64,000 bases of DNA, from assembly GCF_900142285.1 (NCBI RefSeq), contig NZ_FRAJ01000005.1, positions 62,001 to 126,000 of the forward strand. Reading direction: 5' to 3'. Below are positions 1 through 7,760 of the stretch, one piece after another; the stretch's first letter is position 1, and every line of letters starts with the position of its first letter. The notes below the pieces were generated by a model, which made no database searches, was not told the origin of the DNA, and worked only from the letters and a program-made list of their open reading frames with translations. The translations under genes and the position numbers were made by a program. The stretch is from Caminicella sporogenes DSM 14501 (GTDB lineage Bacteria; Bacillota; Clostridia; Peptostreptococcales; Caminicellaceae).

Positions 1-330
1 AATACAAGGAATACTATTATCATCTTTAAGAAAATTTTCTGGATGTCCAAAATCACACATATATTTACATAATCCATTAGTTATATCATTGCAACATGGA
101 TACATATCGTATTTTGTATCATCCTCACCTATACTTGAAATATGCCAAAATCCATTTGGTTTATTGTCATATTTAACTTTTTCATCAATATAAATAAATT
201 TATTGAATAAATTGGGTCTATTATATCTAGCCTGCAACTCCATTTGGAAAATATTATAGGCTTCATCAAAAAATTGTTTGTCGTTATCATATTTTCTTAC
301 ATCAATCGGTAGTGTTAGATTATGCTTCAT
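1..330 (-). CDS. Unrecognised partner of a DUF3800 protein, truncated by the window edge
   Basis: The minus-strand frame opens with ATG at 328-330 and stays open to base 1, giving 110 residues without a stop, so the 3' end is outside the window. It starts inside the last codons of the DUF3800 gene (11-base overlap), so the two are almost certainly translationally coupled. Visible features are a cluster of cysteines near residues 80-95 (YPCCND, then GLCKYMCDFGH), which could bind metal, and a motif NGFWHISSIGE near residue 60. I recognise no family and assign no function. The pair lies at the outer flank of the lysis genes, where prophages often carry accessory genes. Confidence 0.7.
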   Translation of the reverse strand, partial: MKHNLTLPIDVRKYDNDKQFFDEAYNIFQMELQARYNRPNLFNKFIYIDEKVKYDNKPNGFWHISSIGEDDTKYDMYPCCNDITNGLCKYMCDFGHPENFLKDDNSIPCI

Positions 331-1051
331 TAATAACACCACCTTTAGGACTCCAAACAAAAATGTTAAATTTTTTTTCAAATACACTTGTACCGTTATC
401 TATTGCTTGTCCTATATATTCCTTTATTTTTTCTACTATTTGTTTTTTAGCCATACTTTTATTGGGATCATAATACAAACCTCGATGATAAAAAGATAAT
501 GCACCTATAATTAGATCTGTTAATTGCAATAAATCAGCTCTTTCTGAGTTTATTTGCTCAATACTTAATATTATATCTCGTTTAAAATCATATTTATTAT
601 TACATAATACCTCATGTAACTTTTCTATTCTAGGACCTCCTCTAGTATCTTTTATATCGATAAAAATTCTATATTTATTGTATGGATAGCAAAATTTATC
701 TAATAGTAAATAGTACATTTTGTAATACCATAAATCATAGTCATTATCATTATATTTTTCATGATTCAACTGCCCTTTGTTTTTAGCAATTAGAGCTCTA
801 TAACATAAATCATCATTTTTAAAAAAATAATCAATAAAATCTTTATACATTTCTATTTTCGACATAGAAACCTTAGTCCATTTTATTTCAACTTTAGAAT
901 GAATCCCATGTTTTAGTTTAATATTTCTAATATCTTGATAAATTTTTTTCTTTTTCTCTTCAGGACACGATATAGCCCCTAAAACCATAACATCTGATTT
1001 GTCATTTGGCAAATGGCAACTTTCATCACAATATATATTGTATAAATGCAT
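320..1051 (-). CDS. DUF3800 domain protein (RNase H-like fold)
   Basis: A 243-residue protein with YCDES near residues 7-11, a second acidic segment IDIKDTRGG in the middle and LQLTDLIIGAL near residue 195. These are the acidic motifs typical of DUF3800, a family with a predicted RNase H/RuvC-like fold often found in mobile and defence contexts. The biochemical role is unknown. I chose the ATG at 1051 because AAAGGAG lies about 11 bases upstream; the ATG at 1060 is only two bases from that site, and an upstream start at 1081 has no site. A TATAAT-like -10 lies just upstream, near 1090. The gene overlaps the next one leftward by 11 bases, forming a two-gene operon. Confidence 0.75.
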   Translation of the reverse strand: MHLYNIYCDESCHLPNDKSDVMVLGAISCPEEKKKKIYQDIRNIKLKHGIHSKVEIKWTKVSMSKIEMYKDFIDYFFKNDDLCYRALIAKNKGQLNHEKYNDNDYDLWYYKMYYLLLDKFCYPYNKYRIFIDIKDTRGGPRIEKLHEVLCNNKYDFKRDIILSIEQINSERADLLQLTDLIIGALSFYHRGLYYDPNKSMAKKQIVEKIKEYIGQAIDNGTSVFEKKFNIFVWSPKGGVINEA

Positions 1052-1169
1052 TGAAACCATCGCTCCTTTAGTTAATTTCAATACATATTATACCATGTAT
1101 AATATGTAAAATCTATTTATACTTTTAATAACTAAAACATAGAAAAATTTAAAGTAATAATTTTTTAAT

Positions 1170-1204
1170 CAAAAAAACAAAAAAAACTAGAGCCTAAGCC
1201 CTAG
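1170..1204 (-). terminator. Rho-independent terminator after the methylase gene
   Basis: Arms CTAGAGC (1187-1193) and GCCCTAG (1198-1204) form a stem with one mismatch. On the minus strand it is followed by a long T-rich run (A-rich 1170-1186 on plus). It begins two bases after the methylase stop and closes the lysis operon. Confidence 0.8.
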
Positions 1205-1205
1205 T

Positions 1206-1991
1206 CTAATAATTCATAATAATTAGCTCACTATAATTTTTCCTACCTTTGCTTTCTCTACATACAGAATATCTTACTTGAGTTTCTAGAATATTAAATC
1301 CTTTATACCATTCCCTAATTTTGGGATGGTCATTTATTGTTAATAGGAACTTACCTTTAATATTTTTCAAAATCTCATTTAATTTAACATGGTCCTCTTC
1401 AGTAAAAGGATTTTTATATCCTTCTGTTTCTAAATATGGAGGGTCGCAAAAGAAAAAAGTATGCTCTCTATCATACCTTCTAAAAATTTCTTCAAAACTT
1501 AAGTTTTCAATATAAGTATTTCTTAATCTTTCTTTTATATCTTTTAAATGATTAGTAATAAATATCTGCGGGTTAGGTCTACTTGTAGTACCATAACCAA
1601 AATGATTACCTTTACTAGCAAAGCTTTGGGAAATTATATAAATAAACCTAATTGCTCTTTGAATATCAGTTAGTTTTTCAGGTTCTTGCTTAATATATTC
1701 ATTAAATATATCTCTTGAACACACTTCATATTGTAATAGCCTTGAAACTTCTTGCTCATGATACTTAATCATCTTAAATAGGTTAATAAGCTCTTTATCT
1801 ATATCATTTATGACTTCAACTTTCGAAGGCTCTTTTCCAAAGTAAACCCAACCAGCACCGAAAAATACTTCGCAATAACATATATGTTCTGGAATTAAAT
1901 CAATTATCTTTTTTCTAAGTCTTGATTTGCCTCCTAATCTTGATATAGGAGGTTTTAGCATTGATGTCTTGCTATTTGTTGCTTTAATCAC
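1206..1991 (-). CDS. D12-class DNA adenine N6-methyltransferase (Dam-like)
   Basis: This 261-residue protein has the D12-class order: a PPISRLGGKSRL segment (residues 14-25), the SAM-binding FGAG (44-47) and the catalytic DPPY (183-186). It should methylate adenine in a short DNA site, either to protect phage DNA from host restriction or to mark it. No partner endonuclease is visible, so this looks like an orphan methylase. It is the last gene of the lysis operon and is followed by a terminator. Start choice is uncertain: the GTG at 1991 overlaps its own AAAGGAG, and the next ATG (residue 11) has no clear ribosome site. Confidence 0.9.
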   Translation of the reverse strand: MIKATNSKTSMLKPPISRLGGKSRLRKKIIDLIPEHICYCEVFFGAGWVYFGKEPSKVEVINDIDKELINLFKMIKYHEQEVSRLLQYEVCSRDIFNEYIKQEPEKLTDIQRAIRFIYIISQSFASKGNHFGYGTTSRPNPQIFITNHLKDIKERLRNTYIENLSFEEIFRRYDREHTFFFCDPPYLETEGYKNPFTEEDHVKLNEILKNIKGKFLLTINDHPKIREWYKGFNILETQVRYSVCRESKGRKNYSELIIMNY

Positions 1992-2006
1992 TCCTTTGTT
2001 TCTAAT

Positions 2007-2357
2007 TTAATTACGTAAAGTAGTTAAATACTCATTTTCATAACCTAACAAGTTCCTTTCAGTTGATAAATATTTTTTCATGTATTGTACAGCTTCTTCA
2101 ATTAATTTATCTAATTCTTTCTTTGTAATTAAAAATCTTAAAATAGTTGGTAATACAGAATAAACTTTTTCTACTACCATTGCATATTTTAGTTCACCTG
2201 TTCCAGAGCCTAATGCTTTTTCAGCTTGTATGACTAAACTTAAAACTACTTTCCTAACAAATTCTTTTTTCCCTTGCTTATATAAATATAAAAGCCCTGC
2301 GACTACTAACAAAACTAAAAGAATAGAATCCCAATATAGTTTAATAAAATCTAACAT
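2007..2357 (-). CDS. Phage holin, LLH-type
   Basis: 116 residues with one N-terminal membrane segment (about residues 8-28), then a basic amphipathic region with VIQAEKALGSGTGELKYA, the signature seen in the LLH/Phage_holin_6_1 family. It would permeabilise or condition the membrane for the amidase, whose gene overlaps its start by 7 bases. A second, different holin-like gene lies on the other side of the amidase. Family assignment is by pattern recognition and is likely but not tested. Confidence 0.7.
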   Translation of the reverse strand: MLDFIKLYWDSILLVLLVVAGLLYLYKQGKKEFVRKVVLSLVIQAEKALGSGTGELKYAMVVEKVYSVLPTILRFLITKKELDKLIEEAVQYMKKYLSTERNLLGYENEYLTTLRN

Positions 2358-3019
2358 TTTATTTGCCCCCCTATCAATTTATAAAATCTATATAACATAG
2401 TCCAAATTTCTTCTCTTGTAACTAACTCTCTTGCTCTAGTCCCATCACTTATATTGTTTTCTGTAACCCATTTTTGAGCTTCTTCAGCCCATGAACTAAT
2501 ATCATTATTCAGACTATCTTTTTTATTTATCAAATTTAATAACCATTCTTTACTTATTGAACTTCCTGGACAAGTTTTAGGACTGTATTCCCTATGAAAA
2601 ATCAAGTTATCAGTTTCAAATATTTCAAATAATCCCTTAAGTAATTTAATTAATGAATCTAATTGAACACCTTCTAGTTTTTCATGGTCTACATCAAAAT
2701 TCCCTATCATTTCTATTGCAAATGCACCTTCGTTATGTCCTTTAATAGAAGCAGGGTTCTTTTCTAAATCCCTACCATCCCAAACTGTTCCATCTGGAGC
2801 TAATGTAACATGCTGTCCTATATCACTCCATCCTTTTTTCTTTGTATGATAAGAATATATTGAAAAAATTACACCTTCTTTGTTTGGTGCTTTACTATAC
2901 ATCTCTTTAGTTGGTTTCCATGTATGATGTAGATGTATTTGAGTTATTTTCCTTGTAATCTTTATTGTTTTTAAATGATTTAAATATTCCTCAACTGTAT
3001 ATTGTTTAAACCTTCTCAT
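2351..3019 (-). CDS. Phage endolysin: N-acetylmuramoyl-L-alanine amidase (Amidase_2/PGRP type)
   Basis: 222 residues. The zinc amidase domain spans about residues 20-165: HLHHTW supplies the first zinc histidine, GQHVTLAPDGTVWDGRDL and HNEGAFAIEMIGNFD form the core, and HREYSPKTCPGSS supplies the second His and the Cys ligand. The C-terminal 50 residues (WAEEAQKWVTENNISDG and on) resemble the short SLH-like wall-binding module of clostridial phage lysins. It cleaves the amide between muramic acid and the peptide stem. Holin genes on both sides define the lysis cassette. No signal peptide is seen, consistent with holin-dependent release. Confidence 0.9.
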   Translation of the reverse strand: MRRFKQYTVEEYLNHLKTIKITRKITQIHLHHTWKPTKEMYSKAPNKEGVIFSIYSYHTKKKGWSDIGQHVTLAPDGTVWDGRDLEKNPASIKGHNEGAFAIEMIGNFDVDHEKLEGVQLDSLIKLLKGLFEIFETDNLIFHREYSPKTCPGSSISKEWLLNLINKKDSLNNDISSWAEEAQKWVTENNISDGTRARELVTREEIWTMLYRFYKLIGGQIKC

Positions 3020-3030
3020 TCTTTCATCTC

Positions 3031-3234
3031 CTAACTAAAAATTTTATTTTTAATTTCTTTTACATCTTCTTTCACATCTTCGATTAAATTAAACTTTTCT
3101 GATAGCTCTTGTATTATTTCTTGATATTTACATTCACGTTTTGAATTTTCTTTAAGTACATAAAAAAGAAGGTATCCAAACAATACTGCGAATACCCCTT
3201 GCGAAACTAAATATTTCATTATTTCATTTTCCAT
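3031..3234 (-). CDS. BhlA/UviB-family holin-like protein
   Basis: 67 residues: a single N-terminal membrane segment (about residues 8-26, [17 protein letters not shown]) and a charged, probably coiled-coil tail. This is the size and layout of BhlA/UviB proteins encoded beside phage and bacteriocin amidases. It probably acts as a second holin or holin modulator with the LLH-type holin downstream. Confidence 0.75.
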   Translation of the reverse strand: MENEIMKYLVSQGVFAVLFGYLLFYVLKENSKRECKYQEIIQELSEKFNLIEDVKEDVKEIKNKIFS

Positions 3235-3246
3235 AACTTCACCTCA

Positions 3247-3567
3247 TTATGCTCTATTTTCAATCTCTGCTTTTTTCTGCAAATACTCTTGCTGCAGTCT
3301 TTGTTTTTCTTCAACATCTCCTAACAAATCTGCTTCTTTTATAAGAGTTATATATTTTTGTTTTAACTTTTGTAATTCTTCTTCTTTCAATTCTTCTTCT
3401 GTTTTAGGTACTTCTATAAATTCTCCATTTTCATATTTTTTACCTAATAAAGATGTATCAAATCTTTCTATTTTAATTAAATTAGAACTGTTTATTTCTC
3501 CACTTAATTCAGATACTCCTATGCATATATTTTCATTATTCAATTGTGCGTAATAATATTTATTCAT
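3247..3567 (-). CDS. Small tail-module protein, XkdW-like
   Basis: 106 residues: a short beta-rich N-terminus (YYAQLNNENICIGVSEL) followed by a long charged helix from about residue 55. This layout recalls small proteins encoded between the tail fibre and the holin in Firmicute siphoviruses. It could assist fibre assembly, but no function can be read from the sequence. It sits 12 bases upstream of the BhlA-like gene in the same operon. Confidence 0.55.
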   Translation of the reverse strand: MNKYYYAQLNNENICIGVSELSGEINSSNLIKIERFDTSLLGKKYENGEFIEVPKTEEELKEEELQKLKQKYITLIKEADLLGDVEEKQRLQQEYLQKKAEIENRA

Positions 3568-3588
3568 TTGTAATTACCTCCTTCTTTT

Positions 3589-4167
3589 TTATATAAATTC
3601 TATTACTTCCCAGCTCACATTTGCAGCTGCAGAATGTTGTTTTATTTTTAGAGTTGTACTATTTTCTAACCAAATACTTGTCTCTGAATCTACTTTATCA
3701 TCTGCAGAAGATGTTAATAAATTTACCATAGTTTTATTCGGGTCAACTGCATTTATAATAATACTCGTTGTTGTATTAGGTACTGTATGAACCATAATTC
3801 CTCTCTGTATACTCTTAATAGGACTTACCATAATATCCTTCCACTTCCCTCCATAGTAATATTGTAATCTCCCGTTGTATTCTCTAAAATGCAATCCATC
3901 TACGCTATCAGCATTTCCACCATTGGCAGGAAGATGTGTTGGCTTATTTAATAAATTATTCCAATCACGAATTTGGTCTCTATGCCATCCATCTAGTTTG
4001 TCGCTATCTGTTGCCTTTTCAGTTTTTCCAAGTTTGCTATTAGCAGTATTCAAAGCTACAACTGCTTTGTCGTATGCAACCTGTGTATTTTCTTCTATCC
4101 TATTTAAATCAGCATTAGTAACTCCATCAGTTGCCTTCCAATCTGTTTTTGGCGTTTGCCAAGCCAT
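3589..4167 (-). CDS. Phage tail fibre/appendage protein
   Basis: 192 residues starting MAWQTPKTDWKATDGVTNADLNRIEEN, a common start of phage structural proteins that attach to baseplates. A helical N-terminus (to about residue 50) leads into a repeat-like KLDGWHRDQIRDWNNLLNKP and GNADSVDGLHFREY region typical of trimeric fibre shafts, then a beta-rich C-terminus. It likely forms part of the host-recognition appendage. Its start lies 4 bases from the stop of the large tail protein. Confidence 0.7.
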   Translation of the reverse strand: MAWQTPKTDWKATDGVTNADLNRIEENTQVAYDKAVVALNTANSKLGKTEKATDSDKLDGWHRDQIRDWNNLLNKPTHLPANGGNADSVDGLHFREYNGRLQYYYGGKWKDIMVSPIKSIQRGIMVHTVPNTTTSIIINAVDPNKTMVNLLTSSADDKVDSETSIWLENSTTLKIKQHSAAANVSWEVIEFI

Positions 4168-4170
4168 ATC

Positions 4171-6840
4171 TTAATCCCCCACTTTCTTTAATGTTATATC
4201 TGAATGAAATACTCCATCCCATTTCACTGATTGTCTTATTATTTTATAGTAATCATTAATCCCTTCTATTGAATCAATTAATTTTACTTGATTTTCTAAT
4301 TGAACTGCAATATCTCCTCTTGCATTTAATTGTGCATCATATTTAGCATTTGAATAAATCCTTAACAATGTCTCTGCCAAATATTTAGCATATTCACGTG
4401 TTTGAATAAATGGACTAGATATTTTGGGAGCTCTAATTTCTCCTTCTATCAGAACAGAATTTTCATCTTTTGCTACAACGACACCTCTATTTTGTTCTTT
4501 TAAAGGTCTACCCTGAATATTAATATTCCTTAAAATTGAATCTGTAGAACCTATATTTTTAATTGTTACAATACAGCCCCAAGCATATTTTTTAGTCTCA
4601 ATTACTTTTAAGTTTATACCATCTATTGTAGGGTCCTGTATTTCGTCACAGGGAATATTATTAAATCTACAGATAAACTGCTTACTTGTATTCGGCTTTA
4701 TAATTTCTGACATATCTTCATTGTAAATTTCTTGTCGTTCTTCTAATGCATAATTAATATATTCTACTTCAACATAATTGTAAGAACTTTTATATGCTTG
4801 AGGATAATTAACATCTATGTAACTATCCTCTGTAAACTCAGTAACATATTCTTTTGCATTTAAAATATTATCAATAACTATTCGTCCATTATGGTCGCAG
4901 TACATGCTTACTAATGCACAACTAGCCAACTTTTGTAATGCTTCTCTATGCGACTGCCTATCAAACCAACTATAAGGAATTATAATAGAATCGCATACAG
5001 AATCTATTACAAAATCACCTGTTTTTAATCCAGCATCTATTAAAATATCAGTTGCTAATTCAGTTAGAGTTTTATTGATTTTTAAAGTACTATTTGAATA
5101 ATTTGTCTTTCTCAATAAATCCAGTAAATCTAATGCTTTTAATTTAGCTACCATTGAACGTCTTTTAATGTCCCATGAATCAGACCAATAAACACCCCAT
5201 GGATACCATTCTAAATTACCGTTAACATATGCTCCAAACCAAACTTTTACTTTCCTATTTTTCTTTAGATAACTTTTCAAAATTGACTGCTGATTATTAG
5301 GACTAAAACGCCTATCTTCATTGTTAAATGTTATGTTTAGTTCATTTGCAGAAACCCCACCAAGTGGCGTACTTGTTTCATATGCAGTTTCTTCTAATAA
5401 ATCTATATCTATTATCTTATCAGAATAATACGTTTCAACTATAACTGGATACATTTCTAAAATATTGCATACTACATGCGGAGTACTAATTTTAGTTACT
5501 CTTAAAACTAATTTGGCTACATCATGTACAGGACTTATGTCTTTAATCCAGTCTACATCTGTATTGCCTACTACATTCTCTGTATACAGCAAATTATCGT
5601 TATCGTCATATAATTTTATACTAAAATCCACAGGAAAATTATTATTTTGTATATTTCCCACAACTTCTAGTTGAACTATACTTCTACTCTCTTTGAATCT
5701 AAATGTTATTTCAGCAGCAGGGTCTACAATTCCATTTTCATCTGATAATTTTTCATCAAGCCAACCAATTTCACTATTTTCACCAATCGGATGATATGTT
5801 CCATCCAACTTGTTTTGAAACAGGAAAAAATATTTATATTTAGGCTTTTTTAATCCATCATATAACTGCTCTTTCCTTGATAAAACATTCATTCTAGAAG
5901 TTTCTATTTCTAATGTATTATCTTGCTGTGGGTTAGTATACGTCACTTCTACTTTTGCAAATACTTGTCTAGTTGGAGCATTCATAACAGTATGGATATT
6001 ATCCATAACTGGAGTTTCTATAATCTGAATATCAATTGATTCAGAAGCATTTATAAAAGCATCTACTGAATCATTTTCCACTTCTTTATTTATCCTAATA
6101 ATATCAGTTTTATTTATATCTACCTTAAGATTACTACTTTCATTAGTAGTTACCTCTAATCCACTATTTTTAGAAAAAGTACTTTCAACTCTTTTTGTAT
6201 GAATCAGTTGTATATTTAAAACTTCATTATCCATTGAAACATTAAATAAATCTCTGTTTTCATCTATTTGTAATATAACTGATTCTTCACTAGTTATTGA
6301 TAAGCTGGCTTTTCCGTCTTCACTGAAATTTATTTCTAAAGTATCAGAAGATGTAGGTTCATTAGTATAATCCATTTCAGCAATTACTACAGCGTTATTG
6401 GCTTTATTTATACTATGAATTTCTACTTTTATCTTATCTACACTATAAAACTTTCCAAAATTTATATGCCAATCTATTTGATTTTGGTCGTTTGAATAAT
6501 AATTATTAAATATTTCAATACCATCTTTATATAAATACAAATGTATATTCGTAACATAAATATTTCGTTTAGAATCACCTACAATCCTAATTCCGTGTAT
6601 ATCTATATCTCCAGTTTCATAAATAATATAAGGCGGTGAAGAAAATTTTCCATTAGTATCACTCAAACAGCTACTAAATACGCCTACTTCATATGTTCCC
6701 GTTGGATTTGGAATTAGATGATATGTACCATCTAACTTATTTTCTGTTAAAGTAAACCATTTATAAGAAAGTATAGTTATTCCATTATTTAACTGATTTT
6801 GCTTAGAACCTCTAGCCGCTGGATAAAAACTTATTATCAT
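4171..6840 (-). CDS. Large baseplate/tail-tip protein with two related N-terminal beta-sandwich units
   Basis: 889 residues, preceded by GAGGAGG nine bases before ATG. The first half carries two related units, about residues 28-160 and 335-470. Each opens with F-x-L-x-x-NKLDGTYH-x-I and continues through a sandwich-like domain with an LYDD/LYKDG strand and an IDWH/VDWI turn, suggesting carbohydrate-binding modules. From about residue 480 (SANELNITFNNEDRRFSPNN, then WYPWGVYWSDSWDI) the protein looks like a tail-hub domain. It likely forms the tail tip and contacts the cell surface. Its position between tape measure and fibre genes fits. Confidence 0.7.
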   Translation of the reverse strand: MIISFYPAARGSKQNQLNNGITILSYKWFTLTENKLDGTYHLIPNPTGTYEVGVFSSCLSDTNGKFSSPPYIIYETGDIDIHGIRIVGDSKRNIYVTNIHLYLYKDGIEIFNNYYSNDQNQIDWHINFGKFYSVDKIKVEIHSINKANNAVVIAEMDYTNEPTSSDTLEINFSEDGKASLSITSEESVILQIDENRDLFNVSMDNEVLNIQLIHTKRVESTFSKNSGLEVTTNESSNLKVDINKTDIIRINKEVENDSVDAFINASESIDIQIIETPVMDNIHTVMNAPTRQVFAKVEVTYTNPQQDNTLEIETSRMNVLSRKEQLYDGLKKPKYKYFFLFQNKLDGTYHPIGENSEIGWLDEKLSDENGIVDPAAEITFRFKESRSIVQLEVVGNIQNNNFPVDFSIKLYDDNDNLLYTENVVGNTDVDWIKDISPVHDVAKLVLRVTKISTPHVVCNILEMYPVIVETYYSDKIIDIDLLEETAYETSTPLGGVSANELNITFNNEDRRFSPNNQQSILKSYLKKNRKVKVWFGAYVNGNLEWYPWGVYWSDSWDIKRRSMVAKLKALDLLDLLRKTNYSNSTLKINKTLTELATDILIDAGLKTGDFVIDSVCDSIIIPYSWFDRQSHREALQKLASCALVSMYCDHNGRIVIDNILNAKEYVTEFTEDSYIDVNYPQAYKSSYNYVEVEYINYALEERQEIYNEDMSEIIKPNTSKQFICRFNNIPCDEIQDPTIDGINLKVIETKKYAWGCIVTIKNIGSTDSILRNINIQGRPLKEQNRGVVVAKDENSVLIEGEIRAPKISSPFIQTREYAKYLAETLLRIYSNAKYDAQLNARGDIAVQLENQVKLIDSIEGINDYYKIIRQSVKWDGVFHSDITLKKVGD

Positions 6841-6859
6841 CTAATTCCGCCTCCTCAAT

Positions 6860-7234
6860 TTAAGATGCATTAATTGTTATTGTTACTGTAAATGTCCAAG
6901 TTTGCCCTTGTAATTTAGTTCCGTTATTGTCTACTACTCTGTTTAACATCACTCCACCAGATGCAGCATTAAATACTCCCCATTCTTTCCATGCAAAATT
7001 CGCTTCATCACCACCAAAAGTAGCTCTAAAAGTTATAGTATTACCATCTCTAATTGGATACCCTGTATCCATGCCTTTTCTAAATTTGTTAGTCCCTGTT
7101 AAATCTGTTTGTGTTGCAGCAAAAGCAGTATCACCATCACCTACGCCTATTTTTGCATTTGAATTGTTAAATGGTATCCCTTCTCCTATTAAAGCTGCTG
7201 CGATTTCATCTCTGCCTGCATTAGTCAATGGCAT
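6860..7234 (-). CDS. Phage tail-associated structural protein
   Basis: 124 residues, start MPLTNAGRDEIAAALIGEG, with a beta-rich body and a FAWKEWGVFNAASGG segment. This type is common near tail tips and fibres, and the N-terminus resembles fibre-attachment domains. It overlaps the stop of a 56-codon gene upstream by 14 bases, so the two are probably coupled. Exact role unknown. Confidence 0.65.
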   Translation of the reverse strand: MPLTNAGRDEIAAALIGEGIPFNNSNAKIGVGDGDTAFAATQTDLTGTNKFRKGMDTGYPIRDGNTITFRATFGGDEANFAWKEWGVFNAASGGVMLNRVVDNNGTKLQGQTWTFTVTITINAS

Positions 7235-7391
7235 CTAAATCAACCCCCTTTCCATTTAAGTAATCTATAGCTTTTTGTCCTGTTAATGTTATTTTCTTGT
7301 TAATAGTTTCAAAAGGATTATTTTCTCCTTCCTTGAATTTTTCTAACTTTGTAGCTATTGTTATTGTTACACTTGTTTTTTCATTAGACAT
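7221..7391 (-). CDS. Small conserved-looking tail-module protein (56 aa)
   Basis: ATG at 7389-7391, stop at 7221-7223. It fills the space between two tail genes, overlapping the downstream one by 14 bases and lying 8 bases after the upstream stop. The protein (start MSNEKTSVTITIATKLEKF) contains a beta-strand and an ALDYL-like helix (KAIDYLNGKGVDLD). Tight packing and coding continuity make it a real gene; function unknown. Confidence 0.65.
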   Translation of the reverse strand: MSNEKTSVTITIATKLEKFKEGENNPFETINKKITLTGQKAIDYLNGKGVDLDAID

Positions 7392-7399
7392 AATTACAC

Positions 7400-7744
7400 C
7401 TACCTTTCTATCAAATTAAACTTAATGTCTTTATATCTTATATTTCCATCAATATAATCCAGTGCCCCTATATTTCTATCCCCACAATAAAAAGTACCAT
7501 TTCTCCAATTTCCTTCTTGAGGGTCTATATAATCAACTGTAAAAAATACATGACTAACAAGCCGTAAAACCTTACTAACTTCTTCCTTATTTAAATATTT
7601 CCAACTTAACTCTATTTTTCTTTTTGTCGCTATTCTATCAATTACCATAGTTCCAGCTGAAGTTCTTTCAGCTTTGCTTATATCCATAATAGACACTCTA
7701 TAATCAGAAGGAGTGGGCAATGCCACTCCGTTTATTTTAATCAT
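7400..7744 (-). CDS. Phage tail protein, DUF6711-like
   Basis: 114 residues, MIKINGVALPTPSDYRVSI at the start, then a compact beta-rich domain. Small proteins of this type follow the tape measure gene in clostridial siphoviruses and may act as a minimal distal-tail (Dit-like) ring component. No separate full-length Dit gene is visible, which supports this inference. It lies 16 bases after the tape measure stop. Confidence 0.6.
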   Translation of the reverse strand: MIKINGVALPTPSDYRVSIMDISKAERTSAGTMVIDRIATKRKIELSWKYLNKEEVSKVLRLVSHVFFTVDYIDPQEGNWRNGTFYCGDRNIGALDYIDGNIRYKDIKFNLIER

Positions 7745-7760
7745 ATTTACCCACTCCTTT

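Noticed and set aside
858-864. TTCGACA inside the DUF3800 gene as a Spo0A site
   Set aside because: Single occurrence inside coding sequence; several such heptamers are expected by chance in 64 kb.
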